Assembly: GCA_958296175.1 (NCBI GenBank)
Contig: OY282448.1
Span: forward strand, 620,001 to 684,000
Source: an uncultured Chloroflexota bacterium
GTDB lineage: Bacteria; Chloroflexota; UBA11872
DNA length: 64,000 nt
Direction of reading: 5' to 3'
The notes beneath the pieces are model-generated. The model worked only from the letters and a program-made list of their open reading frames with translations. It was not told the origin of the DNA and did no database searches. Shown piece by piece: positions 36,820 to 45,972 of the stretch. Every line of letters starts with the position of its first letter. The first letter of the stretch is position 1. The position numbers and the translations under genes were made by a program.

Positions 36820-38546
36820 CGCGGGTCCTCGATCACGCTGGTCACGCCGGTGCCCGGCACGATCATGGGGTAGACGTTTTCGACCCGGTCCACGTGCAGG
36901 TCCAGCACCACCGGGCCGTCGTGCTCGTGCGCCGCGGCAATCGCGTCCTGCATCTCGCCGCGCGTGGAGGCGCTGATGCCGCGCAGCCCAAAGGCCTGGG
37001 CCACCTTGGCGAAGTCGGGGTTGTCCAGAAAGGCGCCCATGTAGCGGCCGTCGTAGAAGAACTCCTGCCACTGGCGGATCATGCCCAGGTGGGCGTTGTT
37101 GACGATGGCGACCTTGACGTCGATGCCTTCGGCGGCCAGCGTGTTGAACTCCTGGATGTTGATGAGCAGGCCGCCGTCGCCGGTGACGCACCAGACGTCC
37201 TGCGCCTCGTCGGCCAGCTTGACGCCCATGGCGGCGGGCAGCGCGTAGCCCATGGGACCCAGGCCGCCGGCGCTGAAGAACATGCGCGGGCGCTCGTACC
37301 AGAAGTGCTGCGCCGCCCACATCTGGTTTTGGCCCACGTCGGCGACCACGCGGGCCTCGCCGCCGGAGACGTCGTAGATAGCGCGCACGACTTCCTGGGG
37401 CAGCACCGAGTCGGGGCTGTCGGGAATCGCAAGGGAGGGATGGTCGGAGCGCCAGCGGTTCATGCGCTCCAGCCAGGGCTCGCGGTCGCGCGGCTCTATC
37501 AGGGGCAGCAGGCGCTGGAGGGTGAGCTTCAGGTCGCCGACGATGGGCACCTCGGTCTCCAGCACCTTGCCGATTTCCGCCGGGTCGATGTCGACGTGCA
37601 CCACCTTGGCGCCGGGGCCGAATTCGTCCACCTTGCCCACCGCGCGGTCGTCGAAGCGCGTGCCCAGGCCGATGATGCAGTCGGTCTGCCCCATCGCAAA
37701 GTTGGCGTAGGCCAGCCCGTGCATGCCCAGCATTCCGAACGAGAGGGGGTGCGATTCGGGAAACACCCCCACGCCGTGCAGCGTGGAGACCACGGGGATG
37801 TTGGCGCGCACGGCGAGCTGGAACAGCTCCTGGGCGGCGCCGGAAATGTCGATCCCGTGCCCGGCCATGATGATGGGGCGCTCGGCGGCGTTGATGACCT
37901 CGGCCGCGCGCCGCACCATCTTGGCGTTGCCGACCATGGACGGCCGGTAGCCCCGCAGGGTCACGTCGGCGGGGGCAACGTTGGTGGTCGTGTCCAGGAA
38001 CACGTCCTTGGGAATGTCCACGTGCACCGGGCCGGGCCGCCCGGTCGACGCCAAGTGAAAGGCTTCCTGCATCACGCGCGGCAGGTCGTCCACGTCCAAC
38101 ACCAGGTAGCTGTGCTTGGTGACGGGGATGGAAATGCCGGTGATGTCGGTTTCCTGGAAGGCGTCCGAGCCGATGGCCGGCCGCGCCACCTGGCCGGTGA
38201 TGTAGACCACGCCCACCGAGTCCATGCTGTCGTTGGCCATGCAGGTGACCATGTTGGTGGCGCCCGGGCCGGAGGTGCTGGTGGCGACGCCCACGCGCCC
38301 GCAGGCGCGGGCGTAGCCGTTGGCGGCGAACCCGGCGGCCTGCTCGTGCCGGATCAGCACGTGCCGCAGCCGGTCCTGGTAGTGGTAGAGCGTGTCGTAA
38401 AACGGCAGCGACGCGCCGCCGGGCATCCCAAACACCGTGTCGGTGCCGGCCGCCAGAATGGCGTCGCACACCACCTGGCCGCCGCTGCGGGGCGCGCCCG
38501 CGCGGGGCGCGGCGCCGTTGCTGGCCTGGCCGTTGCTTGTGCTCAT
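36816..38546 (-). CDS. ilvB: Acetolactate synthase large (catalytic) subunit
   Basis: This 576-residue TPP enzyme makes acetolactate and acetohydroxybutyrate. The catalytic Glu is in LIRHEQAAGFAANG, the FAD-domain TRFDDRAVG is present, and the TPP motif runs from TGDGGLLINIQEF to VAIVNNAHLGMIRQW. The ATG at 38546 was chosen; the longer frame runs into the T-box leader. It is the first gene of the ilv-leu operon and is controlled by that leader. Confidence 0.97.
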   Translation of the reverse strand: MSTSNGQASNGAAPRAGAPRSGGQVVCDAILAAGTDTVFGMPGGASLPFYDTLYHYQDRLRHVLIRHEQAAGFAANGYARACGRVGVATSTSGPGATNMVTCMANDSMDSVGVVYITGQVARPAIGSDAFQETDITGISIPVTKHSYLVLDVDDLPRVMQEAFHLASTGRPGPVHVDIPKDVFLDTTTNVAPADVTLRGYRPSMVGNAKMVRRAAEVINAAERPIIMAGHGIDISGAAQELFQLAVRANIPVVSTLHGVGVFPESHPLSFGMLGMHGLAYANFAMGQTDCIIGLGTRFDDRAVGKVDEFGPGAKVVHVDIDPAEIGKVLETEVPIVGDLKLTLQRLLPLIEPRDREPWLERMNRWRSDHPSLAIPDSPDSVLPQEVVRAIYDVSGGEARVVADVGQNQMWAAQHFWYERPRMFFSAGGLGPMGYALPAAMGVKLADEAQDVWCVTGDGGLLINIQEFNTLAAEGIDVKVAIVNNAHLGMIRQWQEFFYDGRYMGAFLDNPDFAKVAQAFGLRGISASTRGEMQDAIAAAHEHDGPVVLDLHVDRVENVYPMIVPGTGVTSVIEDPR

Positions 38547-38734
38547 GGGTCCGAAGCTCCTGGAATTGCGAGAGGTGCGAATACGGGGTGAGTCAGATGC
38601 CGCGGAGACGTCGGCTAGCCGGCGCCTCCGCCGCGTACCGCGACCGCAAGGCCCCCAGCGCGCGCACCCGCCGCGTGTTCCGCGCCGCGTCTCATCGCTC
38701 GCCTTTCCCTCGGTCGGCCGGACGCCCCGGCATG

Positions 38735-38762
38735 AAAAAACCCGTCCCCTGCCAGGGACGGG
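38735..38762 (-). terminator. T-box intrinsic terminator
   Basis: An 8-bp GC stem CCCGTCCC/GGGACGGG with a 6-nt loop is followed directly by TTTTTT on the minus strand. It competes with the antiterminator that contains the T-box sequence. Confidence 0.92.
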
Positions 38763-38990
38763 CATGCAACCCGCGGTACCACCCCGCTTGTCCGCTCGGC
38801 GCTCGAACCATCGTCCGCGCACCGCTCGAACCGCTTCGTTCCCCGATCACGGCGGGTCACCGGACCGGCCTACCAGCATCCGCCTTCGGTCGGTCGGCTC
38901 AGGGGCGACCTTCGGCCCAGGGAACTCACCGGCTCGCACCACACCCGGATCGCTCAGAGTCCCCGGAGAGCCTACTCCTCCCCGTCAACG
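38735..38990 (-). promoter_or_regulatory. T-box riboswitch leader of the ilv-leu operon
   Basis: The minus strand carries the T-box antiterminator sequence GGGGTGGTACCGCGGG (38770-38785). An intrinsic terminator follows: stem CCCGTCCC/GGGACGGG (38741-38762) and a run of six T (38735-38740). Upstream, GAGGAGTAGG opens stem I, GTGTGGTGCGAGCC is the distal loop and GCCCCTGAGCC closes the specifier side. The specifier is probably GUC (Val) at 38907-38909, read one base from an alternative GGU. Uncharged tRNA would pair with the leader and allow read-through into ilvB. Confidence 0.92.
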
Positions 38991-39307
38991 CCCGCGGCTC
39001 ACGCCGCGACCGGCCGCACGAACAGCGGCTGGCGCACTGCCAAGCGCCGCACGCGCTCACCGGTTTGCCAAACCTTACCAACAGCCAACCCCCCGCGGCA
39101 AGCATATTTCCCGCCGCGCCCGCCTTCCCGCTGTTCTCTCCCTCCCCCCTCCGTGCCGTTCCCTTCCCCCTGGACGGAGAGCTTTGCGTAGACCACGGCC
39201 GGGGCGGGTTGCGGCATGCGCGCGGCCAGGGCCGACCGCCCAGGCGTTCAAGACCCCGCGGCTATACTCGACGTGCCGCCCATCGGTCACCTTCGCGCTC
39301 CGCAGCG
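38991..39307. other. Divergent promoter region between the T-box and the unknown cluster
   Basis: This 317-bp gap has no coding frame. A -10-like TATACT lies at 39263-39268 on the plus strand, about 40 bp before the next gene, without a clear -35. The ilv promoter on the minus strand must lie here, but I cannot place it with confidence. Confidence 0.4.
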
Positions 39308-40057
39308 TTGTCGGAGTTCACCATCGCCGTCCAGGAGCCCCACCCCTCCGCGCAGTCGATCGACGCGTTCGTCGTTCCCACCGACACGGGCGCGGCGGTT
39401 CTGATCGACACGGACTACGCAAGCCTGGACGCTCGCCGCGGCCCGTTTCAGATTGCCGTGTACGGCCGCGCGCCCATGTCGCCCGGCGAGCTGGCGCTGA
39501 CGTGCGCCCGCGTGGAGGCCGATCTGTTCACTTTTGCGCGGCGCATGGCGCGGCATGGCCGGCGCTGGCCGCTGGAACTGCTGGTGGGCCTGCTGGAACT
39601 GGGCGCCGCCGGCCTGCTGCTGGCGTTTCTCTTTCTCAACCGTCAGCCCATCCACGCCATCGTGGTCTGGGCCGTGCCGCTGGCGTTTGCGCCGGCGGCG
39701 CTGCACACGCTGCGCGCGCTGCGGCTGCGGCGCACGGGCGCGCGCGCCCGCGCCGCGCTGCTCCACGGCGAGGTGCTGCCCTGGACGGTGGTCGGCCGCG
39801 ACGGCGACGGCCTGGCGCGGCTGCGCGACCTGTGGCGCGCGGCCGACCGCGGCGGCGAAACGCGCGACCTGCTGCGGCTGGAACGCGAAGCGCGGCTGCG
39901 CATGCGCTGGCCGGCCGCCGCACAGCTCTACCGCCGCCTGGCGGGCGCGCCGCCTGCGCGGCCCAGAGGGCGCCTGGCGCGGCTGCGGGCCATGCTGCGC
40001 CCCTGGCCGCCCGCGGAACGGCGGGCGCTCACCTATCTGCTGACGGACGCGCCATGA
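39308..40057 (+). CDS. Unknown membrane protein, cluster gene 1
   Basis: The protein of about 249 residues starts at a TTG (reading SEFTIAVQEPHPS); the upstream frame is non-coding. Residues about 85-140 form two hydrophobic helices (LLELGAAGLLLAFLFLN and AIVVWAVPLAFAPAALHTL) flanked by Arg-rich stretches, and the C-terminal half is charged and helical. I do not recognise a family. It overlaps the next gene as ATGA, and four genes in a row are coupled this way. Confidence 0.6.
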   Translation: MSEFTIAVQEPHPSAQSIDAFVVPTDTGAAVLIDTDYASLDARRGPFQIAVYGRAPMSPGELALTCARVEADLFTFARRMARHGRRWPLELLVGLLELGAAGLLLAFLFLNRQPIHAIVVWAVPLAFAPAALHTLRALRLRRTGARARAALLHGEVLPWTVVGRDGDGLARLRDLWRAADRGGETRDLLRLEREARLRMRWPAAAQLYRRLAGAPPARPRGRLARLRAMLRPWPPAERRALTYLLTDAP

Positions 40058-40794
40058 CGAACCTGGCGTGCTGGGCCGTGCCGGTGCGCGGCGGGTTCGT
40101 GCTGCGCGCCGACCGCTCCGCGGCGGCGACCATGCGGGCGGCCGCGGCGCGCGCGCCGCGCCATTGGGGCTGGCGCATTGCGCTGCTGCAGCCGCAGAGC
40201 CAGCTGTTCTCGGCGCCGCTGGCCGCGCGCGCCGCGGTGCTGGCCATGGACTACGCGCGGCACGACCAGGGGCGGCCTGTTCGTCCCCGCGTGCGCTTCC
40301 GCCGCCGCCGCGCGGGGCTGTGGACGAGCGCGGCGTTGGGGCTGGGTCTGGTCATCGCTTCCGGCGGCCACTGGGCGCCGGCGCTGGCGGGGGTCTGGCT
40401 GCTGGCGGGGCGCCGCTGGCTGCGCTGGCTCTTCGGCCTGGACGCCCCGCTGCCGCTGGCGCCGCTGGCGCCGGCGCAGGAACCCGTCGTGACCTCGGAC
40501 GCCCACGCCGGGCTGGCGCGCATTGCGCAGCGCATGCACGGCATCGAGGACGATGCCGCCGCCTATGCCCTGGGCGCTGCGCAGGCGCGCGCGCAGGGGC
40601 TGGACGACGTTGCCGAGGTCTACGCCGCGCTGGCCGCCGGCGCGCATCCGCCGCGCCTGCCGCCGCACGTGGGCGTGTGGGTGGCCCGCGACGCCGAACA
40701 CGACCCGGGGGGTCCCGCCCTGCCGTCGCCCACGGCGCCCGCGCCGCAGCAGCCGCAGCAGCCGGCCGGCCGGCCCGGAGCGCCGCTCCCGTGA
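40054..40794 (+). CDS. Unknown membrane protein, cluster gene 2
   Basis: The 246-residue protein has a short N-terminal domain (TNLACWAVPVRGGFVLRADR) and a membrane hairpin at about residues 90-125 (SAALGLGLVIASGG then ALAGVWLLAGRRWLRWL). A helical region (YALGAAQARAQG) follows, and the tail is Pro/Gln-rich. It overlaps both neighbours by 4 bp. No family is recognised. The topology suggests a partner of cluster gene 1. Confidence 0.6.
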   Translation: MTNLACWAVPVRGGFVLRADRSAAATMRAAAARAPRHWGWRIALLQPQSQLFSAPLAARAAVLAMDYARHDQGRPVRPRVRFRRRRAGLWTSAALGLGLVIASGGHWAPALAGVWLLAGRRWLRWLFGLDAPLPLAPLAPAQEPVVTSDAHAGLARIAQRMHGIEDDAAAYALGAAQARAQGLDDVAEVYAALAAGAHPPRLPPHVGVWVARDAEHDPGGPALPSPTAPAPQQPQQPAGRPGAPLP

Positions 40795-41699
40795 TCTCGC
40801 CCGGCGTTCGCATCGACATTCCCATCGACGCCGCCCGCTACCAGGAAATCCTGCAGCCGCGGCTCTGGCGGGAGACCGCCGGTGCGCTGGCCAGCGTCTA
40901 CGAGGCGCGCGTGGTGCACGAAGGCGCGGTTGGGGGGTTCGCCGAAGGGCGGATCGTCGAATTGACGGCCGGCAATCTCGACGCCGACGTGCGCCTGGCG
41001 TTCGACGCGGTGGCCGGGTACATGAGCCGCCCGATTCTGGCGGCCAGCCGCTCGGCGGTGCGCGCGCTGGGAACCCCGACGGACGACCGCCGCTTGCTGC
41101 TGGATCGGGCGGTGGTGCGGTTCTACCTGGTGGAACCCGCCTGGGAAGCATCGGAGCTGGCGCCGGTGCGCCCGGCGTTTGGCGTGAGCGGCGCGCTGCG
41201 GCTGCTGGCTTCGCCGCCGCGCCCGCAGGTGTGGACGGCGCTGCGCTTCTCGATCGAGGCCTTCGAGCCGTCGCTTGTGCTGGACCTGCGCGACGGCGGC
41301 GCGGCGCTCCCCGCCCGGCAGTTGGGCCTGCTGGTGCATGCCAGCGGCCAGCGGGCCGACGACGCCAGTCTGGACGAAGGCCGCGCGCCGGTTGGCCTGG
41401 ACGAAGGTGGGCGCATCGCCGCCGAGGTGCGGCGGCGCGGCGTGCGGCTGCTCGACCCGCCCCCCGGCGGGCGGCGGGCGGCGGGCCTGCTGCGGCTGGC
41501 GCCGGGCGTGCTGGGCGTTGCGCCTGGAGGTCCAGCCGACCTGACCTTGGCCTCGCACGCCGTGCACGCCGCCGGCGCCGCGGGGCTGACGGCGGTTGCG
41601 GCTGGCCGCGTCGAACATCAGCGCGCGGCGGCGCTGGCCGCCGCCGCCGGCGCCGTCCTGTCCGTCGGCCCGCACGGCACGCGGCCGGGCGCGGTCTAG
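40791..41699 (+). CDS. Unknown soluble protein, cluster gene 3
   Basis: The 302-residue protein begins with GTG overlapping the previous stop. It has no clear membrane segment. The N-terminal half is acidic and mixed alpha/beta (IDIPIDAARYQEILQPRLWR; LLLDRAVVRFYLVEPAW) and the C-terminal half is Ala/Arg/Gly-rich. I cannot assign a domain. Its place between membrane proteins suggests a peripheral component of the same complex. Confidence 0.6.
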   Translation: MISPGVRIDIPIDAARYQEILQPRLWRETAGALASVYEARVVHEGAVGGFAEGRIVELTAGNLDADVRLAFDAVAGYMSRPILAASRSAVRALGTPTDDRRLLLDRAVVRFYLVEPAWEASELAPVRPAFGVSGALRLLASPPRPQVWTALRFSIEAFEPSLVLDLRDGGAALPARQLGLLVHASGQRADDASLDEGRAPVGLDEGGRIAAEVRRRGVRLLDPPPGGRRAAGLLRLAPGVLGVAPGGPADLTLASHAVHAAGAAGLTAVAAGRVEHQRAAALAAAAGAVLSVGPHGTRPGAV

Positions 41700-43250
41700 A
41701 TGTCCGCCCGCCAACCCGCCGGCCGCGCAACCGCCGCCGCGCACGACCCGGCAGCCGCCGCGCTGGAATACGCGCCGCTGGCGGCTGGCCCTGGGGGCGC
41801 GCTGCTGGTTGCGCACGACCGGCAGCGTCTGCTGGAGGTGGTTCGCCACGGGCTGCCGGCGCGCCGCACGCTGCGCCTGGCGTCGGACCCCGCCCGCGCC
41901 CAGGGGACGGAAGGAGCGCGCGCGGCCGCACCTTCGCGCGACGCCGACCTTGCGGCTCGGATCGAACGCAACGCGCGGCGGCGGGTTCGGCGGCTGCGCC
42001 GCAACGCGCGGGCCGGGCAGGCGGCGCTGGGTCTGGCGGCGCTCGGGCTGCCCTTCCTTGCGGCAGCCCTGCTGGGCCTGCTGGCGCTGCCCATCCGCAG
42101 CATCCCCGCGGTTGGCGGAGCGCTGGCCGACTTCGTGGGGAGCGCGGGCGGATCGCTGGGCGGGCTGCCGCTGGCGGCGGCCATCTGCCTGCTGCCCTCG
42201 GCCTGGCTGCTGCGGCGCGCACGCCGCGCGCTGGCCCGCACCCCGCCGGCCGCCGGCAGCGGCGCGGCGCTGACGGACGCCCCGCTGGAGGTGCGCGGCG
42301 ACCTGGCCGCTTTCCATGCGGCCGCCGCAACCTTGTTGATCGACGTCAGCGGGCTGATGAGCGGGCGCTCCCGCGTGAGCGGCGAGCGCGCCGTGCGGCT
42401 GGCGCAGCGGTTCGAGCGGCTGCGGCGGCTGGCCGCCGTGCACGGCGCGGCCTCCGTGCAGGCCTTTGCGGGCGATCTGGCGGCGCAGTTCCGGCGCGCC
42501 GGCCAGCCGCCGCGCCGGTTGATTCCCGGCCTGTACGCGCGCCGCCCGTCCGTCAGTGTGGCGGCTGCCGTGGCGCCGTACGACCCGGCGGCGGCGCCGG
42601 CGGTGCTGCCGCACGCGGCCTCGCTGCCGGCGCGCGCGCTGCTGGGCGCGGCCGCGGCGCTGGGCGCGTTTGCCGCGGCCGGGGTCTTTCGCCTCGGCGC
42701 TGACGAAGCGCTCATCTTCACGCCCAACGAGGCGCTGCTGGTGCCGGGCAACGCTGCCGTGATTGCCCTGGGCCGCGGCGTCGACGCCCCACCCACGCTG
42801 CGCGGCGACGCGCTGAACGTGGTGGAGGGTCCCGGCCTCTTCTGGGCCTGGCCGCGGCCCATCACCGACCGCCAGCTCGTCCGCCTGGAAGCCCGCAGCG
42901 TGCCGGTGACCACGGCTTTCCCGACCGGCGGCGAGCCCGAGGACCTGGAGGTCGAGTTCCATTACGACGTGGCCGACTTGCGGTCGTATCTGCTGACCGG
43001 CCCGCCGGCCGTCATGGACCAGCTGATTGCCGCCATTCTGACGCAGGGGCTGGGGGAGTTCGTGCGCGCGGCGCGCGAGGCCGCCGCGTCCCAGCCGGGC
43101 GGCGACGCGGCCAGCGCGAACCAGGAACTGCGCTCCGGCATGGGCGCGCTGCTGAATCAGTTCGTATCCATCGCCAACGCGAACCAGCGCGTCGTTGGCA
43201 TGGGCGTGTCGCTGCGCGCGCGGCCCGACTTCAGGTTCCTGCGGTCCTGA
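41700..43250 (+). CDS. Membrane protein with SPFH/Band 7-like C-terminal domain, cluster gene 4
   Basis: The 516-residue protein starts at the base after the preceding stop. Hydrophobic stretches lie at about residues 107-135, 155-175 and 315-335. The C-terminal part has a segment GPGLFWAWPRPITDR followed by EARSVPVTTAF (about 376-402) that resembles the start of SPFH/Band 7 domains of HflK/HflC type. SPFH proteins form membrane rings that regulate proteases or organise microdomains. The match is by eye and weak elsewhere. A 165-bp gap separates it from the rodZ-like gene. Confidence 0.6.
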   Translation: MSARQPAGRATAAAHDPAAAALEYAPLAAGPGGALLVAHDRQRLLEVVRHGLPARRTLRLASDPARAQGTEGARAAAPSRDADLAARIERNARRRVRRLRRNARAGQAALGLAALGLPFLAAALLGLLALPIRSIPAVGGALADFVGSAGGSLGGLPLAAAICLLPSAWLLRRARRALARTPPAAGSGAALTDAPLEVRGDLAAFHAAAATLLIDVSGLMSGRSRVSGERAVRLAQRFERLRRLAAVHGAASVQAFAGDLAAQFRRAGQPPRRLIPGLYARRPSVSVAAAVAPYDPAAAPAVLPHAASLPARALLGAAAALGAFAAAGVFRLGADEALIFTPNEALLVPGNAAVIALGRGVDAPPTLRGDALNVVEGPGLFWAWPRPITDRQLVRLEARSVPVTTAFPTGGEPEDLEVEFHYDVADLRSYLLTGPPAVMDQLIAAILTQGLGEFVRAAREAAASQPGGDAASANQELRSGMGALLNQFVSIANANQRVVGMGVSLRARPDFRFLRS

Positions 43251-43415
43251 GCCGCCGCGCGGCGGTGGACTCCGCAGCTCGACGGGGATAGTGCAGGACG
43301 CGCGGTTGCGCAAGACGCGCGCCGACGGACTGCGTCCCGCGCCCCGGGCGGCGCGGCGGGGCGCCCGAAGCCCCCCGCAAAAGCGCGCGGCGCGCTCCAG
43401 GCCATAATCACGGTC

Positions 43416-44105
43416 ATGGCAACCATGGGTGATCTCTTGCAGGCGGCGCGCGCGAACGCCGGGATGACGACCGAGGCGGCCGCGCTTGCCACCAACATCC
43501 CGCGCCAGCACATTGCCGCCATGGAGGCCAACGACGTGGCCGCGCTGCCGCCCGCGACGTTCACGCGCGGGTTCATCCGCATCTACGCGCGCGTCTTGCA
43601 GGTTCCCGCCGAGCCGATCCTGGCGGCCTACGGCGCGGCGCTGGGCACCCGCACCTACGCCATTGCGGGGCCGGTGCGGCGCGCGCGCCGCCGACGGCGG
43701 CGCGCGCCGTGGCTCGTGCTGGGGCTCCTGCTGCTGGCGGGCGGCGCGGCGGCGCTGGCGCTGGTGGTCACGGCCCCGGGCAGGCAGGACGCCCCAGCCG
43801 CGCAGCCGCGCGCGTCCACGGCGGCGGTGGCGGCCGGGAGCGACCTTCCGGCCGGCGCGACGCTCGAACTGGTGGCGCTGCGCGCGACCGACCTCGAAAT
43901 CACCGTGGACGGCCGCGCGGTGTTCGATGGGCCGGTGACGACGGGCACGCGCCAGCAATGGGCGCCGCGGCGCGTGATCGTGGTGCGCGCCGATGCGCCC
44001 GACGCCGTTGCCGTGGTCGTCAACCGCGCTTCTATCGGCACGCTCGGGCCGCCGGGCGGCCCGTCCCAACGCACCTGGCGCGTGGCCGCCGGCCCGGGGA
44101 GCTGA
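43416..44105 (+). CDS. RodZ-like helix-turn-helix membrane protein
   Basis: This 229-residue protein has an HTH_25 domain (about 4-70; GDLLQAARANAGMTTEAAAL, IPRQHIAAMEANDVAALP), an Arg-rich stop-transfer segment and one membrane helix (about 97-118), then a beta-rich C-terminal domain (about 130-229) like DUF4115. RodZ links the MreB cytoskeleton to cell-wall growth. The adjacent pgsA gene is the usual neighbour in Gram-positive and Chloroflexota genomes. Confidence 0.85.
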   Translation: MATMGDLLQAARANAGMTTEAAALATNIPRQHIAAMEANDVAALPPATFTRGFIRIYARVLQVPAEPILAAYGAALGTRTYAIAGPVRRARRRRRRAPWLVLGLLLLAGGAAALALVVTAPGRQDAPAAQPRASTAAVAAGSDLPAGATLELVALRATDLEITVDGRAVFDGPVTTGTRQQWAPRRVIVVRADAPDAVAVVVNRASIGTLGPPGGPSQRTWRVAAGPGS

Positions 44106-44107
44106 CC

Positions 44108-44725
44108 GTGCCGCGCCCAGGCCCACCCGCCACCCCGCCCGGCGCGCCTGCGCCGCCGCGCCGCCGCGCCGTCGCACTGCCCGCCGTGCCAAATCTGTTG
44201 ACGGGGTTTAGGGTGCTGGCCATCCCGTTTATCGTCTGGCTGCTGCTCTGGGACGGCCAGGCCTCCAACCAGGCCGCGGCCGTGCTCTTCATCGCGGCCG
44301 GCGTGAGCGACGTGCTGGACGGCCTGGTCGCACGCCGTTACGGGTCGGGCACGCAGCTGGGCATCTTCTTCGACCTGGTGGGCGACAAGCTGCTGGTGGC
44401 CGCGCTGCTCCTCGCCACGGTGGAGCTGGGCTGGATTCCGGCCTGGCTGGCGCTGGGGTTCATCGGGCGCGAACTCTTCGTGATGGGCATGCGCGCCTAC
44501 GCCTCCGGCCAGGGCGTTACCGTCCCCGCCGGACATCTGGGCAAAATGAAGATGATGTGGCAATACATTGCGCTCGACGCGCTGATCTGGGACCGCGTGC
44601 CCTTGACCTGGGTGCTGGTGCTGTGTGCGCTGGTGCTGACGCTCAGCTCGGGGCTGCATTACGTGCTGAGCGTGACGCGCCTGCTGCGCGACCGGCCAGC
44701 GCCTGACGTGCCGGACCCCATCTAG
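44108..44725 (+). CDS. pgsA: CDP-diacylglycerol-glycerol-3-phosphate 3-phosphatidyltransferase
   Basis: This integral membrane enzyme of about 205 residues makes phosphatidylglycerol-phosphate. The CDP-alcohol phosphotransferase motif DG-x2-AR-x8-G-x3-D-x3-D is complete in DGLVARRYGSGTQLG plus IFFDLVGD. Several membrane helices follow. GTG at 44108 lies 2 bp after the rodZ-like stop. Confidence 0.92.
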   Translation: MPRPGPPATPPGAPAPPRRRAVALPAVPNLLTGFRVLAIPFIVWLLLWDGQASNQAAAVLFIAAGVSDVLDGLVARRYGSGTQLGIFFDLVGDKLLVAALLLATVELGWIPAWLALGFIGRELFVMGMRAYASGQGVTVPAGHLGKMKMMWQYIALDALIWDRVPLTWVLVLCALVLTLSSGLHYVLSVTRLLRDRPAPDVPDPI

Positions 44726-44728
44726 GCC

Positions 44729-45880
44729 ATGCACGCACGTCCACCGCGGTGGCGGGTTGGCGTGGTTGGCGCCACGGGACTCTTCGCGCCGACCTATCTC
44801 AACGCCGCGCTGGACCTGCCGGAGCTGGAGCTGCGCGCCATTGCCGCGCGCCGGCCGGGGCCGCTGGCCGAAGTTGCCCAGGCCTGCGGGTCCCCAGACA
44901 CGCACCAGGACTGGCGCAGCCTGGTGGCGCGCGACGACCTGGACCTGGTGGCCGTGGTGACCAGCAACGCGCTGCACGCTGACATCTCGATTGCGGCCCT
45001 GGAGTCCGGCAAGCACGTGGTCTGCGAGAAGCCGCTGGCCACCACCGCGGCCGACGCCGCCCGCATGGCGGCGGCCATCCGCCCCGGCCTGGGGCACGGC
45101 GTGGGGCACTACATGCGGTTCAACGAACCGATCCAGGCAGTGCGGCGCCTGATCGAGGAGGGCGACATCGGCCGCGTGCAGGCAATCTTTGGCCGCATCT
45201 GGCAGCCGCGCGCCGAGCACGAACCCGCGCAGTGGTGGATGACCGACGCGGAATGCCCCGCCGGCTCGCTGGGCCTGTTGGGCGTGCATCTGCTGGATCT
45301 CACGCGCTACCTCACCGGCAGCGAGGTCACCGAGGTCATGGCCCATCTGCCCACGGTGGTCGGCGAACGGCCGGATCTGGGAGACATTTCACGCATCGAC
45401 GCCAACCAGTGGTCGGCGGAACACCCCAAGGGAGCGCCGCCGGGCACGCCAACCACGCGCGTGACGGCCAGCGACTTCGGGACGATTCACGGCGTCACCG
45501 ACAGCGGCGCGGTGTTCACCCTCTCCGCCGGCCAAACCACCTTCACGCGCCCCGGCCCCACCCCCGACGTGCAGGTGCACGGGCAGCGCGGCTCGGCGTT
45601 CGTTTACTACGACCAGGGCAACCGCCGCGGCGGCGCGGTGCGCCTGGCGCGCGGCGTCTCGCCGGAGCTCGTCGAGGTCCCCGTCACGCAGCACCCCTCG
45701 CCGCGCGAGCAAAACGCGCGCATGTTCCACAACCACGTCATCCCCGGCCTGCGCGCCCACGCCGCCGGCCGCCCCCACCCCATGCCCAGCTTCCACGACG
45801 GCCTGGCCGTTGCCCGCATCATCGACGCCGCCCTGACGTCCCACAAGACCCGCCGTTGGGAGCCGGCGGCACGTGCCTAA
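44729..45880 (+). CDS. Gfo/Idh/MocA-family oxidoreductase
   Basis: This 383-residue NAD(P)-dependent sugar or inositol dehydrogenase has an N-terminal Rossmann domain with VGVVGATGLFAPTYL (a variant glycine motif), the signature GKHVVCEKPLATT with the conserved EKP, and a C-terminal beta-sheet domain with LGVHLLDLTRYL. It lies 3 bp after pgsA, probably as an operon tail without functional link. The substrate is unknown. Confidence 0.85.
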   Translation: MHARPPRWRVGVVGATGLFAPTYLNAALDLPELELRAIAARRPGPLAEVAQACGSPDTHQDWRSLVARDDLDLVAVVTSNALHADISIAALESGKHVVCEKPLATTAADAARMAAAIRPGLGHGVGHYMRFNEPIQAVRRLIEEGDIGRVQAIFGRIWQPRAEHEPAQWWMTDAECPAGSLGLLGVHLLDLTRYLTGSEVTEVMAHLPTVVGERPDLGDISRIDANQWSAEHPKGAPPGTPTTRVTASDFGTIHGVTDSGAVFTLSAGQTTFTRPGPTPDVQVHGQRGSAFVYYDQGNRRGGAVRLARGVSPELVEVPVTQHPSPREQNARMFHNHVIPGLRAHAAGRPHPMPSFHDGLAVARIIDAALTSHKTRRWEPAARA

Positions 45881-45888
45881 TCTCCTAC

Positions 45889-45953
45889 GCCGACCCGGTT
45901 CACGCCTGCCGAAAACCACGGCGGTGACGCGGGCGATACCGGGTCGATCGTGA
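45889..45953 (+). terminator. Long imperfect hairpin between oxidoreductase and methyltransferase
   Basis: CGACCCGGT and ACCGGGTCG form a 9-bp outer stem about 40 nt apart, with an inner imperfect stem around TCACGCC...GGCGGTGA. It could end the upstream operon, or serve as an operator for the methyltransferase gene that begins 20 bp later. Confidence 0.4.
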
Positions 45954-45972
45954 CTGGCAACGAGTCCCGCAT

